Assembly: GCF_001475935.1 (NCBI RefSeq)
Contig: NZ_LDQA01000008.1
Location: 62,001 to 126,000 of the forward strand
Direction of reading: 5' to 3'
DNA from: Aureimonas ureilytica
Lineage (GTDB): Bacteria; Pseudomonadota; Alphaproteobacteria; Rhizobiales; Rhizobiaceae
DNA length: 64,000 nucleotides
The notes under the pieces are model-generated. The model had not been told where the DNA came from. It saw only the letters and a program-made list of their open reading frames with translations, and did no database searches. Both the position numbers and the translations under genes were made by a program. Shown here one piece after another: positions 1 through 11,261 of the stretch. How positions within the stretch are numbered: the first letter of the stretch is position 1; every line of letters starts with the position of its first letter.

Positions 1-2
1 CG

Positions 3-1073
3 TCAGACGACCTTGCCGCGCGCGGCGACCGGCCAGCTTTCGATCCGGCCATCCTCCAGTTTGACATGAACCGCATCCACCATGTTGGTGACGACGCAGA
101 CATGGTTGGGGACGATCCGCAGGCGATCGCCGACCGCGAGCCCGATCGGCCCGTCCGAGACCACGCGGCCATGCTCTTCCGACAATTGGTCGATCGCCAG
201 ATCGGGCCGGCCGAGCACCGCGCCGTGCCCGGTCAGGCCGAGAAGATCGGATGTCAGAACCTTGGAGCCCGCATCGATGATCGCCCGGTTGGAGGTCGGC
301 ACCGACACCACGGTCGCGAGCACCGTCAGCGCGCAATCGTCCAGGGTCGCGACGCCGCGCGCCACCAGCGAACGGTCGTTGTAGACATAGGTGCCCGGCC
401 GGTACTCGGTGAGGACGCCATCGGTGCGCGCCTGCCAGATGTCGGGCGAGCCGCCGGAGGTGACGCGCGCCACCGTCATGCCTTCGGCTTCGATCAGCGC
501 TTTCGCGGCGCGCAGGAACTCGGCCGCTTCGCCCGCCTTGCCGGCGGCGGGGTAGGTCATCAACCCCTCGAAAACGAGGCCCGGAGAGGCGGCGATCCGC
601 CGGGCCAGATCGCGCGCGGCTTCCGGCGAGGCGACGCCGCAGCGCTGACCGCCCGTGTCGCATTCCACCAGCACATCAAGCGGCTCGGCCGCATCCGCGA
701 AGCCGGCCGAGAGACCCGACACCACCGACTCGCTGTCGGCCACCACGGCGACGCGCACGCGCCCAGCCAGTGCGCGCAGGCGGGCGACCTTGGCCGCGCC
801 GACGATGTTGTAGGTGATCAGCACATCGCGAATGGACGGATCGCCCGCGACCATCGCCTCCGCCTCGCTCACCTTCTGGCAGGTGATGCCGACCGCGCCC
901 TGCTCGATCTGAAGGCGGGCGAGCTGCGGCAGCTTGTGCGTCTTGATGTGCGGGCGCGCCGCGAGGCCGGCTGCATCGGCATGGGCCTGGAAGCGGGCGA
1001 CATTGGCCCGCGCAATCGCGAGATCCACGACGACGGCAGGCGTTTCGAGGGCGTCGAGCGGCGACACGGTCAT
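3..1073 (-). CDS. DSD1/D-threonine-aldolase-family PLP enzyme, probably a D-hydroxyamino-acid dehydratase
   Basis: Full-length (356 aa) fold-type III PLP enzyme. The N-terminal alanine-racemase-like barrel carries PHIKTHK at residues 41-47, where K44 is the expected Schiff-base lysine. Near the C-terminus H324 and C326 (NHVC) form the His-x-Cys metal pair known from D-serine dehydratases of this family; D-threonine aldolases usually have His-x-Asp. A dehydratase or deaminase of a D-beta-hydroxy amino acid is therefore favoured over an aldolase (inference). The ATG has GGGAG 8 nt upstream. The gene is divergent from the ridA-like gene across 115 bp, and RidA proteins hydrolyse the enamine/imine that such enzymes release, so the pairing makes functional sense. 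Substrate is not certain. Confidence 0.85.
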   Translation of the reverse strand: MTVSPLDALETPAVVVDLAIARANVARFQAHADAAGLAARPHIKTHKLPQLARLQIEQGAVGITCQKVSEAEAMVAGDPSIRDVLITYNIVGAAKVARLRALAGRVRVAVVADSESVVSGLSAGFADAAEPLDVLVECDTGGQRCGVASPEAARDLARRIAASPGLVFEGLMTYPAAGKAGEAAEFLRAAKALIEAEGMTVARVTSGGSPDIWQARTDGVLTEYRPGTYVYNDRSLVARGVATLDDCALTVLATVVSVPTSNRAIIDAGSKVLTSDLLGLTGHGAVLGRPDLAIDQLSEEHGRVVSDGPIGLAVGDRLRIVPNHVCVVTNMVDAVHVKLEDGRIESWPVAARGKVV

Positions 1074-1152
1074 GTGAAAGTCTCCCGGGGAAAGCCGATT
1101 GACAAGTCGTGCCCCATGTCACCCTATGGGTCAATCCGAAATTTCAGACTGA

Positions 1153-1170
1153 TGTCCGATATAATGGACA
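1153..1170 (+). promoter_or_regulatory. TATAAT promoter element inside a TGTCC-N8-GGACA inverted repeat
   Basis: A perfect -10 hexamer TATAAT (1160-1165) lies in the spacer of the inverted repeat TGTCC (1153-1157) / GGACA (1166-1170), 19 bp before the ATG of the RidA gene. No good -35 is visible at the matching distance. The position suits an operator of the IclR regulator encoded two genes downstream, which would occlude the promoter of its own operon and perhaps affect the divergent PLP enzyme gene. The regulator assignment is inference. Confidence 0.55.
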
Positions 1171-1188
1171 AATAAGGGAACAGAACTG

Positions 1189-1572
1189 ATGAGCCTCACT
1201 CGCTATGGCGGCGGCGGCAAGGGCGCGGGCGGACAGCCGCTGCCTTTCGCGCGGGCGGTGGAAGCCGATGGCTGGCTTTACGTCTCGGGGCAGGTCGCCA
1301 TGGAGAACGGCGAGATCGTGCCGGGCGGCATCGTCGAGCAGACCCACAAGACCATGGCGAACGTCATCGCCATCCTGTCCGAGGCCGGATACGGGCTGGA
1401 GGATGTCGTGCGGGTCGGCGTCTGGCTGGACGACCCCCGCGACTTCTGGAGCTTCAACGGCGTCTACGCCCAGTATTTCAAGGACCACCCGCCGGCCCGC
1501 GCCTGCGTTCAGTCCTCCATGATGGTGGATTGCAAGGTCGAGATCGACTGCATCGCCTACAAGAAGAAGTAG
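1189..1572 (+). CDS. RidA (YjgF/YER057c/UK114) family enamine/imine deaminase
   Basis: A 127-aa protein, the usual Rid length, covering the whole trimeric Rid domain. The arginine of PPARACV (R104) and glutamate of VEID (E119) match the carboxylate-binding Arg and catalytic Glu of active RidA enzymes, so imine hydrolysis to 2-oxo acid plus ammonia is expected. An AAGGGAA ribosome-binding site precedes the ATG. It is the first gene of an operon with the IclR regulator starting 10 bp later. With the divergent PLP enzyme it probably clears the reactive enamine produced by amino-acid dehydration. Confidence 0.9.
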   Translation: MSLTRYGGGGKGAGGQPLPFARAVEADGWLYVSGQVAMENGEIVPGGIVEQTHKTMANVIAILSEAGYGLEDVVRVGVWLDDPRDFWSFNGVYAQYFKDHPPARACVQSSMMVDCKVEIDCIAYKKK

Positions 1573-1582
1573 GACGAAGCCG

Positions 1583-2365
1583 GTGGACAAGCTCGCGGAG
1601 GACGAGGCCAAGACCGGAGCGCGCTCGCGCGGGCTGGATCGCGCGCTCGATATTCTCGACGCGCTCGCTAGCGCCCGCCGGCCCCTGCGGGCGGGTGAGA
1701 TCGCGGCCCTACTGGGCGCGCCGCGCTCCTCCGTCTATGAGCTGACCGCGCTGCTTCTCAAGCGCGGCTTTCTCGAAAACGCCGAGGACGGGCGGCTCTT
1801 CCTCGGCGAGAAGCTTTATCTCTTGGGCTCGGCCTATTCCGCCGTGTCCGGCCGTCAAGTCGCGGTCAATGGCGCGCTCAAGCGCATCGTGGACGAGACG
1901 GGCGAAACCGCGCAGTTCTGCCGGCTGGACGGCAATCGCTACTATGTCGGCGCGCAGCGCGAGGGCTCGCGCCCGTTCCGCATCTCCACCGATATCGGCG
2001 AGCGCGTACCGCTGACCTGGACGGCGTCGGGCCGCCTTCTGGTGGATCATCTCTCGCGCGACGAGATCCTGGCCTTTCTGGCCGAGGGCGATTTCATCCT
2101 GCCGAACGGCGTCCCGATCGACGCCGAGCGCTTCCTGGCCGAGGTCGAAGGGGCGCGCGCCGCAAACCATTTCACCTTCGACAGCGCGCTCGACAGCTAC
2201 ACCCATTGCTTCGCCGTGCCGGTTCGTCAGCCGGACGGCAAGGCCACAGCCACGCTCTGCATCGTCGCCCCGCGCGAGGACGCGCGCCGCAACCATGCCG
2301 CCTATCTGGACAGTCTCAAGGGCGCGGCCCGCGCGCTCGCCCCCCATTTCGCCGAGAGTCGATAG
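1583..2365 (+). CDS. IclR-family transcriptional regulator
   Basis: A 260-aa protein with an N-terminal winged helix-turn-helix at about residues 14-75 (GLDRALDILDAL onward) and a C-terminal IclR effector-binding domain at about 80-255. The start is GTG, with AGGA 8-12 nt upstream overlapping the end of ridA. It sits between ridA and the M81 peptidase gene (3 bp gap), so it is co-transcribed with the genes it probably controls. The inverted repeat at 1153-1170 is the natural candidate operator. The effector is probably the substrate or an intermediate of the pathway (inference). Confidence 0.9.
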   Translation: MDKLAEDEAKTGARSRGLDRALDILDALASARRPLRAGEIAALLGAPRSSVYELTALLLKRGFLENAEDGRLFLGEKLYLLGSAYSAVSGRQVAVNGALKRIVDETGETAQFCRLDGNRYYVGAQREGSRPFRISTDIGERVPLTWTASGRLLVDHLSRDEILAFLAEGDFILPNGVPIDAERFLAEVEGARAANHFTFDSALDSYTHCFAVPVRQPDGKATATLCIVAPREDARRNHAAYLDSLKGAARALAPHFAESR

Positions 2366-2368
2366 ATC

Positions 2369-3850
2369 ATGCGCATCTTCACCGCCTCGCTCGCCACGGA
2401 AACCAACACGTTTTCGCCGGTGCCGACCGATCTGGATTCCTTCAAGGCCGCCTTCTACGCGGGGCCGGGCGAGCATCCCGACACCCCGACGCTCTGCTCC
2501 TCGCCGGTGCCGATCCTCCGGCGGCGCGGCCGGGCGGAAGGCTTCACCGTGATCGAGGGCACGTCCTGCTGGGCCGAGCCCGCCGGCCTGATCCAGCGCC
2601 AGACCTACGAGACGCTGCGCGATACGATCCTGGCCGAGCTTCAGGCCGCGCTTCCGGTGGACGGCGTGGTGCTCGGCCTGCATGGCGCGATGGTGGCGCA
2701 GGGCTATGACGACCCCGAAGGCGATTTCCTGTCCCGCGTGCGCGCGCTCGTCGGCGAGGATGTGGTGGTCGCGGCCGAGTTCGACCCGCATTCGCATCTG
2801 ACCGCGTTGCGGGTTGCGCAACTCGACCTCATGGCGGCCTTCCTCGAATTCCCGCATACGGATTTCGAAGAGCGCGGCGAGCATGTCGTGGACCTCGCGC
2901 TGCGCACCATTCGCGGCGAGATCAAGCCCGTCATCTCGACCTTCGACTGCCGGATGATCACGATCTACCCGACGAGCCGCGAGCCGATGCGTTCCTTCGT
3001 GGATCGCCTGAAGGTGCTGGAAGGCGTGGACGGGGTTCTCTCCGTCTCGGTGATCCACGGTTTCATGGCCGGCGATGTGCCGGATATGGGCACGCGCATC
3101 GTGGTGGTGACCGATGACAGGCGTGAGGCCGGCGACCGTCTGGCCGAGAAGCTCGGCCACGAACTCTACGCGCTGCGCCGTGACGCCGCGATGCCGATGC
3201 TGGACACGGAAGCCGGCCTCGACCGCGCGCTCGCCATCCGCAAAGAGCGTCCCGACAAGCCGGTCGTGATCGCCGATGTCTGGGACAATCCGGGTGGCGG
3301 CGTCGCGGGCGATTCCACCTCCATCCTGCGCCGCATCCTGGAGCGCGGGATCGACCGGGTGGCGCTCGCCACGATCTGGGACCCGGTGGCTGTGTCCTTC
3401 TGCCATGCGGCGGGCGAGGGGGCCGAGATCGAGCTGCGCTTCGGCGGCAAGTCCTCCCACCATGGCGGCGAGCCGCTGGATGCGCGGGTGCGCGTCCTTC
3501 GCGTCGAAACCTCGGGTTGGCAGAGCTTCCGCAACAGCCGCGTCACGCTCGGCCGCGCGGCGGTGATCCGGATCGTCGGGACCGAGATCGACATCGTGCT
3601 GATCACCAGCCGGACACAGACCTACGAACCCACGATCTTCTCCAATATGGGCGTCGATTTTGCGGGGAAGGACATCCTTCTCGTGAAGTCCACCAACCAT
3701 TTCCATGCGGGCTTCGTGCCGGTGGCCTCCGAGATTCTCTATGTCGCGGCCCCGACCAGCTATCCGACCGATCCCGCCACCACGCCCTATCGCAAGGCGA
3801 GCCACGGCCTCTGGCCGCGCGTGCCCGATCCGCTCGGCCTCGACGCCTGA
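2369..3850 (+). CDS. M81-family metallopeptidase (MlrC-like)
   Basis: A 493-aa protein matching the full MlrC/DUF1485 architecture, an N-terminal catalytic domain plus the MlrC C-terminal domain. Metal ligands appear intact: D139 and H141 in FDPHSH and H163 in FPHTDFEERG, spaced as in MlrC, the zinc enzyme that cleaves linear microcystin and tetrapeptide. LHGAM at 104-108 is another family motif. There is no signal peptide, so it is cytoplasmic. It begins 3 bp after the regulator and is followed by a peptide-type ABC transporter, a context common for M81 proteins, pointing to hydrolysis of an imported small peptide or amide rather than of microcystin itself. Confidence 0.88.
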   Translation: MRIFTASLATETNTFSPVPTDLDSFKAAFYAGPGEHPDTPTLCSSPVPILRRRGRAEGFTVIEGTSCWAEPAGLIQRQTYETLRDTILAELQAALPVDGVVLGLHGAMVAQGYDDPEGDFLSRVRALVGEDVVVAAEFDPHSHLTALRVAQLDLMAAFLEFPHTDFEERGEHVVDLALRTIRGEIKPVISTFDCRMITIYPTSREPMRSFVDRLKVLEGVDGVLSVSVIHGFMAGDVPDMGTRIVVVTDDRREAGDRLAEKLGHELYALRRDAAMPMLDTEAGLDRALAIRKERPDKPVVIADVWDNPGGGVAGDSTSILRRILERGIDRVALATIWDPVAVSFCHAAGEGAEIELRFGGKSSHHGGEPLDARVRVLRVETSGWQSFRNSRVTLGRAAVIRIVGTEIDIVLITSRTQTYEPTIFSNMGVDFAGKDILLVKSTNHFHAGFVPVASEILYVAAPTSYPTDPATTPYRKASHGLWPRVPDPLGLDA

Positions 3851-3894
3851 GCGCGCCCGACGACCCCCGAACCCAGCAAGACAGGAGCCCAGCC

Positions 3895-5415
3895 ATGACG
3901 AAAATGCTTCTTGCCGCCGGCCTCGCCGCCCTCATGGCGGGAACGAGTGGTGTCGCCCTTGCGCAGTCCGGCAACGGCGTCTTGACCGTCGCGACCATCG
4001 GCGAGCCGCCGACGCTCGACGCCATGCAGACGCCGACCGACATCGTGCTGACGATCACCCAGCACATGTTCGAGACGCTCTATACCTATGACGACAAGTG
4101 GCAGCCGAGCCCGCTTCTGGCCGCCGCCATGCCCGAGATATCGCAGGACGGCCTGACCTATCGCATTCCGCTGCGCCAGGGTGTGACCTTCCATGACGGA
4201 TCGGCCTTCGATTCCGCCGATGTGGTCGCCTCGCTCAAGCGCTGGATGGAGATCAACTCCAAGGGCCGGCAGGTCGCGCAGGTGATCGAGTCCGTCGCGG
4301 CCGACGGCGATCAGACCGTGGTGATCAAGCTGAAGTCGCGCTATTCGCCGCTTCTGGCGACGCTGAGCCAGGGCTGGGCGCCGATCTTTCCCTCCGAAAA
4401 GCTCGGCGGCGAGCTGAAGGAGTTCATCGGCACCGGCCCCTACAAACTGCAGGAGCGCCGGCCCGACCAGTACACCCAGCTCGTGCGTTTCGACGGCTAC
4501 AAGTCGCCCGAGGGCGAGCCGTCCAACTATGCCGGCCGCCGCGAGGCCATTGCGGGCGAAGTGCGCTTCGTGCCGGTGCCCGATGCCAATACGCGCGTCG
4601 AGGGGCTTCTGTCGGGCCAGTACGATTATGCCGATGCCCTGCCGGTCAGCGCCTATGAGCGCGTCGAGGGCGCGTCCAACGTCAAGCCGGTGATCTTCGA
4701 GAATGCCGGCTGGACCTCGCTGAACATGAACATGGCGGAAGGCCCGCTCACCTCCAAGCCGCTGCGCCAGGCCGTGCAGACCGCGCTGAACCCGAGCGAC
4801 ATGATGCTCGCCGCCTTCTCGGACGAGCGCTTCTTCTCGGTCGACGGCGCGTTCTATCCCGAGGGCTTCTTCTGGCACACGGAAGACGGCGTGACGCGCT
4901 ATGGCGAGGGCGACCCGGAAGCGGCCGCCAAGCTGATGAAGGAGGCCGGCTACGACGGCAAGCCGATCCGCATCCTGACCAGCCGCCAATACGAGTTCCA
5001 CTACAAGACCGGCGAAGTCGCGAAAGCCTATCTGGAGGCGGCGGGCTTCAAGGTCGATCTGCAGGTCGTGGACTGGGCAACGCTGACCACCCGACGCGCC
5101 GACAAGGGCCAGTGGGACATCTTCATCACCCATTCCAACTTCCCCGGCGATCCGACCACGCTGAACACGATCACCGACACCTATCCGGGCTGGTACACGT
5201 CCGACGCCAAGACGAAAGCCGTCGGCGCCTTCCTGAACGCGGTGTCGAACGACGATCGACTGGCCGCCTGGAAGACGATCCAGACCACGATCTATGACGA
5301 CGCCCCGCTGGTGAAGGTCGGCAATTTCAACGCGCTGGGCGGCTTGGCCAACGGCGTGTCGGGCTATCAGGCGGCCTATTGGCCCCGCTTCTGGAACGTC
5401 ACGCCCAAGAGCTGA
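3895..5415 (+). CDS. ABC transporter substrate-binding protein, peptide type (SBP_bac_5)
   Basis: A 506-aa periplasmic binding protein of the DppA/OppA class. A Sec signal peptide spans residues 1 to about 22 and ends ALA-QS. The mature part begins with the family's typical LTVATIGEPPTLDAM stretch. The ATG at 3895 is chosen because ACAGGAG lies 8 nt upstream and the signal peptide begins there. It is the first transporter gene of a complete set (binding protein, two permeases, fused ATPase) directly behind the M81 peptidase, so it probably supplies that enzyme's substrate. The ligand cannot be told from sequence. Confidence 0.9.
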   Translation: MTKMLLAAGLAALMAGTSGVALAQSGNGVLTVATIGEPPTLDAMQTPTDIVLTITQHMFETLYTYDDKWQPSPLLAAAMPEISQDGLTYRIPLRQGVTFHDGSAFDSADVVASLKRWMEINSKGRQVAQVIESVAADGDQTVVIKLKSRYSPLLATLSQGWAPIFPSEKLGGELKEFIGTGPYKLQERRPDQYTQLVRFDGYKSPEGEPSNYAGRREAIAGEVRFVPVPDANTRVEGLLSGQYDYADALPVSAYERVEGASNVKPVIFENAGWTSLNMNMAEGPLTSKPLRQAVQTALNPSDMMLAAFSDERFFSVDGAFYPEGFFWHTEDGVTRYGEGDPEAAAKLMKEAGYDGKPIRILTSRQYEFHYKTGEVAKAYLEAAGFKVDLQVVDWATLTTRRADKGQWDIFITHSNFPGDPTTLNTITDTYPGWYTSDAKTKAVGAFLNAVSNDDRLAAWKTIQTTIYDDAPLVKVGNFNALGGLANGVSGYQAAYWPRFWNVTPKS

Positions 5416-5442
5416 CCTTTCAAAGAGGATAGGAGAAACGCG

Positions 5443-6393
5443 ATGTCCCGGGTGCTCTCAGCGCTTCTGAAACGGGCGGGCGGCATGGTGGTGGTGCTGG
5501 CGCTGGTCGTCACCGTCGTCTTCGTGATCGTCCGGGTGACGCCCGGCGATCCCGCCGCCGTGATGCTGGGTTCGGACGCGACGCCGGAGGACATCGCCGC
5601 CCTGCGCGAGAGGCTGGGGCTGAATGCGCCCCTCCTCGAACAATATGGACGTTTCGTCTTCGACGTGGCGCGCGGCGATCTCGGCCAGTCGATTTTTCTC
5701 GGCCAGCCGGTGACGACAGCGCTCGCCGCGCGCGCCGAGCCGACCTTCTTCCTCACGCTCTTCTCGATCCTGATAGCGGTCGCCATCGCTCTGCCGGTCG
5801 GCATTCTCTCGGCGGTCAAACGCGGAACGGCCTTCGACCAGATCGTCGTCGGCGTCACGATGATCGCGGCGAGCGTGCCGAGCTTCTGGCTCGGCCTGAT
5901 CCTGATCCAGACCTTCGCCGTGTCGCTCGGCTGGTTTCCGGCCTCCGGCTATGGCGGGCCGGGGACGCCCTTTCTGGAGCGTCTGCACCATCTCGTCCTG
6001 CCGGCGGTGGCGCTCGGCGTCGTCAATTCCGCTCTGATCACCCGCTTCACCCGCGCCGCCATGCTCGATGTCCTGGGCGAAGATTACGTGCGCACCGCGC
6101 GCGCCAAGGGGGCGGGGCCGGGGCGCGTCGTGCTCAAACACGCGCTGAAGAACGCGCTGATCCCGATCATCACCGTGATCGGCCTGTCGATCGCCCTGCT
6201 CGTCGCCGGCGCGGTGGTGACGGAAACCGTGTTCGGCCTGCCGGGCGTCGGCAATCTCGTGGTGCAGGCGGTGCTGCGGCGCGATTATCCGGTGATTCAG
6301 GGCGCGCTGCTCGTCGTCGCGGCGATCTACGTTCTCATCAATTTCGCGGTGGACATGCTCTATCTCGCGGTCGATCCGAGGGTGCGCACGTGA
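5443..6393 (+). CDS. Peptide-type ABC transporter permease (DppB-like)
   Basis: A 316-aa inner-membrane protein with about six hydrophobic segments; the first, at residues 10-30, follows a short basic N-terminus. It has the DppB-like N-terminal extension (TPGDPAAVMLGSDATPEDI) and the cytoplasmic EAA-type loop with YVRTARAKGAG near residue 205, which contacts the ATPase. AGGATAGGAG precedes the ATG. The stop overlaps the next permease by 4 bp (GTGA), so the two are translationally coupled and should form the heterodimeric channel. Confidence 0.92.
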   Translation: MSRVLSALLKRAGGMVVVLALVVTVVFVIVRVTPGDPAAVMLGSDATPEDIAALRERLGLNAPLLEQYGRFVFDVARGDLGQSIFLGQPVTTALAARAEPTFFLTLFSILIAVAIALPVGILSAVKRGTAFDQIVVGVTMIAASVPSFWLGLILIQTFAVSLGWFPASGYGGPGTPFLERLHHLVLPAVALGVVNSALITRFTRAAMLDVLGEDYVRTARAKGAGPGRVVLKHALKNALIPIITVIGLSIALLVAGAVVTETVFGLPGVGNLVVQAVLRRDYPVIQGALLVVAAIYVLINFAVDMLYLAVDPRVRT

Positions 6394-7250
6394 CGCTTCT
6401 CGCCTTCTCGTCCCCCTTTGCCAAGGGCCTGCGCCGCTTCGTGGGCAACCGCGCCATTCTCATCGGCGTCGTGATCCTGACGCTGGTGGTGGTGCTCGCC
6501 GCCTTCGCGCCCCTCGTCGCGCCCTATGCGCCCAACAAGCTTTCCATCGTCAGCCGGCTCCAGCCGCCGTCGGGAGCGCATCTCTTCGGCACGGATGAGT
6601 TCGGCCGCGACATCTTCTCCCGCGCCATCTATGCCGGCCGCGTCTCGCTCGGCGTGTCGCTGGGGGTCGTGGCGATCGCCACCGTTCTCGGCGTCTTTCT
6701 CGGCCTGATCGCGGGCTATTTCCGCCCGCTCGACGCGCCGATCTCGCGCCTTCTCGACGCGATGATGTCCTTTCCCGACATTCTCCTCGCCATCGCGCTG
6801 GTCGCCGCGCTCGGGCCTTCGCTGGTCAATGTCGTGCTGGCGCTGGGGATCACCTATGCGCCGCGTCTGGCCCGCATCGTGCGCGGCTCGACGCTGGTCC
6901 TGCGCGAGCTGCCCTATATCGAAGCCGCCGTGGCGCTCGGCCTGCCGACCTGGCAGATCCTCTTGCGGCATGTCCTTCTGAACCTCGCCTCGCCCATTCT
7001 GGTGCAGGCGACCTTCATCTTCGCCGCCGCGATGCTGGCGGAAGCCAGTCTCTCGTTCCTCGGCGTCGGCGCGTCCTCCGACATGCCGACCTGGGGCACC
7101 ATGCTGGCCTCGGGCCGCGAATACATGAACAAGGCGCCCTGGCTCATGCTGTTTCCCGGCCTTGCCATCGTCTTCGCGGTTCTGTCGCTGCAACTCGTGG
7201 GCGATGGCTTGCGCGATCTCGTCGATCCGCGTCTGGCCAAGGAGGCTTGA
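6390..7250 (+). CDS. Peptide-type ABC transporter permease (DppC-like)
   Basis: A 286-aa second channel subunit starting with GTG in the 4-bp overlap with the previous permease. The N-terminal DppC-type membrane segment (about residues 22-45) is followed by the [14 protein letters not shown] motif characteristic of this subunit and five further hydrophobic segments. The EAA loop is present ([10 protein letters not shown] at about 172-181). It lies 4 bp before the fused ATPase gene, whose ribosome-binding site AAGGAGG is inside the end of this gene. Confidence 0.92.
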   Translation: MTLLAFSSPFAKGLRRFVGNRAILIGVVILTLVVVLAAFAPLVAPYAPNKLSIVSRLQPPSGAHLFGTDEFGRDIFSRAIYAGRVSLGVSLGVVAIATVLGVFLGLIAGYFRPLDAPISRLLDAMMSFPDILLAIALVAALGPSLVNVVLALGITYAPRLARIVRGSTLVLRELPYIEAAVALGLPTWQILLRHVLLNLASPILVQATFIFAAAMLAEASLSFLGVGASSDMPTWGTMLASGREYMNKAPWLMLFPGLAIVFAVLSLQLVGDGLRDLVDPRLAKEA

Positions 7251-7254
7251 TCCG

Positions 7255-9048
<1,794 letters not shown>

Positions 9049-9170
9049 GGGCGGGCGGGCGCGCAGAAACCTGTGTGCAAGGCTTCGCCTCGCCTGCATC
9101 ACGCCGGACATAGCGTAGAGATCGCGCAGCGAAGCGGCGAAGATGCGCGCCACTCAGGGAGACCGCCGTT

Positions 9171-10196
9171 TTGAGCCGCAACATCATTCTCGTCGATCCG
9201 CTGCCGCGCACGCTGGACCTCATCATGACGCCGGACGTGCGCGCCCGGCTGGAGGCTTTGGGCGAGGTCGTCCTGTCGGAGGACAGGCCGATGCCCGACG
9301 CCGAGGTCGATGCGCTTCTGCCCGACACGGTTCTGATCTTCGGCCAGACGGCCATGCCGCGCGAGCGGCTGGACCGCGCGCCGCGCCTTCGCGCCATCGT
9401 CAATGTCGAGACGAATTTCCTGCCCAATATCGACTATCAGGCCTGCAACGAGCGCGGCATTCCCGTGCTGACGCCGGCTTCGGCCTTCGCCGCGCCGGTG
9501 GCCGAAGCCGCGCTCGGGCTGGCGCTGGATCTGGCGCGCGGCATCACGGCGGCCGACCGCGCCTTTCGCGCCGGCGAGGAAGCCTATGGGCTGGCCGGCA
9601 ACGAGGAGACGTTCCGTTTTGCCGGCGCGCCGGTCGGCATTATCGGCCTCGGCGATCTCGGCCGCTCGCTGCGCGAGCTGATCCGCCCTTTCAAAAACGA
9701 GGTGCGCGTTTTCGACCCCTGGCTGCCGGCGGCCGCGATCGAGCGGCTGGACTGCCGCCCCGCCGGGCTGGACGAGCTACTGGAAACTTCGCAAGTCGTC
9801 TTCGTCTTCGCCAGCGTGACGGCAGAGAACGAAGGCTTCATCGGCGCGCGCGAGTTCGCGCGGATGCCGAAGGGCGCGGCCTTTCTTCTGATGAGCCGCG
9901 CCGCCGTGGTGGATTTTCCGGCCATGCTGGACGCCGTGCGCTCCGGGCATATTCGCGCCGCGACCGATGTCTTTCCGGTGGAGCCGGTGCCAGCGGACGA
10001 TCCGGTGCGCCAACTGTCCGGCCTCATCCTCTCGGCGCACCGCACCGGCGGCACGCGGGACGCCTTCTACGAGATCGGCGCCATGGCCGTGGCCGACGCC
10101 GAACTCATCATGCGCGGCCTGCCGCCGCAGCTCTGCCGGCGCGCCGACCCGGCGACGGCGAACCGGCTGCGCTCGAAGCCGGTGGACGTGTCCTGA
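9171..10196 (+). CDS. NAD(P)-dependent D-isomer-specific 2-hydroxyacid dehydrogenase
   Basis: A 341-aa protein. The Rossmann motif GLGDLG is at residues 159-164 and the catalytic trio Arg-Glu-His is present as R243 (LMSRAAVVD), E271 (FPVEPVP) and H290 (SAHRTGGT). It reversibly reduces a 2-oxo acid to a D-2-hydroxy acid. The start is TTG at 9171, with GGGAG upstream and the conserved N-terminal beta strand beginning directly after it. A 122-bp gap separates it from the ATPase gene; it may be the last gene of the divergon and act on the 2-oxo acid made by the PLP enzyme and RidA (inference). Confidence 0.85.
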   Translation: MSRNIILVDPLPRTLDLIMTPDVRARLEALGEVVLSEDRPMPDAEVDALLPDTVLIFGQTAMPRERLDRAPRLRAIVNVETNFLPNIDYQACNERGIPVLTPASAFAAPVAEAALGLALDLARGITAADRAFRAGEEAYGLAGNEETFRFAGAPVGIIGLGDLGRSLRELIRPFKNEVRVFDPWLPAAAIERLDCRPAGLDELLETSQVVFVFASVTAENEGFIGAREFARMPKGAAFLLMSRAAVVDFPAMLDAVRSGHIRAATDVFPVEPVPADDPVRQLSGLILSAHRTGGTRDAFYEIGAMAVADAELIMRGLPPQLCRRADPATANRLRSKPVDVS

Positions 10197-10197
10197 T

Positions 10198-10214
10198 CCC
10201 GGCTTGAAGCCGGG
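10198..10214. terminator. Hairpin between convergent genes
   Basis: A 7-bp perfect stem CCCGGCT / AGCCGGG with a TGA loop, 1 bp after the stop of the hydroxyacid dehydrogenase and 15 bp from the stop of the convergent alcohol dehydrogenase. There is no T-run on either side, so it may be a bidirectional RNA-end stabiliser rather than an efficient intrinsic terminator. Confidence 0.5.
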
Positions 10215-10229
10215 CCGGCTCGCCCGATG

Positions 10230-11261
10230 TCACGCGGCGAGATCGAGGACGATGCGGCCCTCGATCTGGCCTTTCTTCATCCGGTCGAACACATCATTGA
10301 CCTGTTCGAGGCCGGCGGTGGAAACGGTCGCCTTGACCTTGCCTTCGGCCGCGAAGTCCAGCGACTCCTGAAGGTCGAGCCGCGTGCCGACGATCGAGCC
10401 GCGCACGGTGATGCCGTTGAGGACGAGGCCGAAAATATTGAGCGGGAAGTCGCCCGGCGGCAGGCCGTTCAGCGCCAGCGTGCCGCCCCGCGCCATGAGG
10501 CCGACCGCCTGCTCGAACGCCTTTTCGCTGACCGCCGTCACCAGTGCGCCCTGAACGCCGCCGCCCGTCTCCCGCTTGATGACGGTGGCGGGGTCCTCGT
10601 TGCGGGCGTTCACCGTCAGCGTCGCGCCGAGCCTGCGGGCAAGGTCGAGCTTGGCGTCGTCCACATCGACGGCCGCGACGTTGAGGCCCATGGCCTTGGC
10701 ATATTGCACGGCCATATGGCCGAGGCCGCCGATGCCCGAGATCGCCACCCAGTCTCCCGGCTTGGTGTCTGTCATCTTGAGGCCCTTATAGACCGTGACG
10801 CCCGCGCAGAGCACCGGCGCGATGTCCACGAAGGAGATGTCCTTGGGCAGATGGCCGACATAGTTCGGGTTGGCGATCACATAATCGGCAAACCCGCCAT
10901 TGACGGAATAGCCGGTGTTCTCCTGGCTTTCGCACAGGGTTTCCCAGCCGCCCAGACAATGCCGGCAACCGCCGCAGGCCGAGTAGAGCCAGGGCACGCC
11001 CACCCTGTCCCCTTCCTTGACGTTGCGCACGCCCGCGCCCACTGCCGAGACATAGCCGACGCCCTCATGGCCGGGCACGAAGGGCGGGTTGGGCTTGACC
11101 GGCCAGTCGCCCTCGGCGGCGTGCAGGTCGGTGTGGCATACGCCCGAAGCCTGGATCGCGACCTGGATGAAGCCCGGGCCGGGCTCCGGGATCGCGGCCT
11201 CCTCGATGGAAAGCGGTTTGCCGAATTCGCGCACAACAGCGGCACGCATGGTCTTGGCCAT
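10230..11261 (-). CDS. adhP: Zinc-dependent alcohol dehydrogenase, AdhP type
   Basis: A 343-aa medium-chain dehydrogenase. Catalytic zinc ligands are C42, H65 (with E66) and C152; the structural zinc site has four cysteines, C96, C99, C102 and C110. The NAD-binding motif GIGGLG is at residues 176-181. Length and motifs match the propanol-preferring/ethanol AdhP family, which interconverts primary alcohols and aldehydes. It follows the aldehyde dehydrogenase gene in the same direction (91 bp gap), so the pair can oxidise an alcohol to the acid in two steps. Confidence 0.9.
   Translation of the reverse strand: MAKTMRAAVVREFGKPLSIEEAAIPEPGPGFIQVAIQASGVCHTDLHAAEGDWPVKPNPPFVPGHEGVGYVSAVGAGVRNVKEGDRVGVPWLYSACGGCRHCLGGWETLCESQENTGYSVNGGFADYVIANPNYVGHLPKDISFVDIAPVLCAGVTVYKGLKMTDTKPGDWVAISGIGGLGHMAVQYAKAMGLNVAAVDVDDAKLDLARRLGATLTVNARNEDPATVIKRETGGGVQGALVTAVSEKAFEQAVGLMARGGTLALNGLPPGDFPLNIFGLVLNGITVRGSIVGTRLDLQESLDFAAEGKVKATVSTAGLEQVNDVFDRMKKGQIEGRIVLDLAA

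Noticed and set aside
1099-1128. Promoter TTGACA at 1099-1104 paired with CTATGG-like sequence for ridA
   Set aside because: The -35 is perfect but nothing resembling a -10 lies 16-18 bp downstream; the TATAAT at 1160 is too far to pair with it.
1709-3805. Long open frame (698 codons) on the minus strand opposite the IclR and M81 genes
   Set aside because: It is rich in Arg, His, Gly and Asp with no recognisable domain, and lies antisense to two clearly conserved genes. Such frames arise in GC-rich DNA because stop codons are rare.
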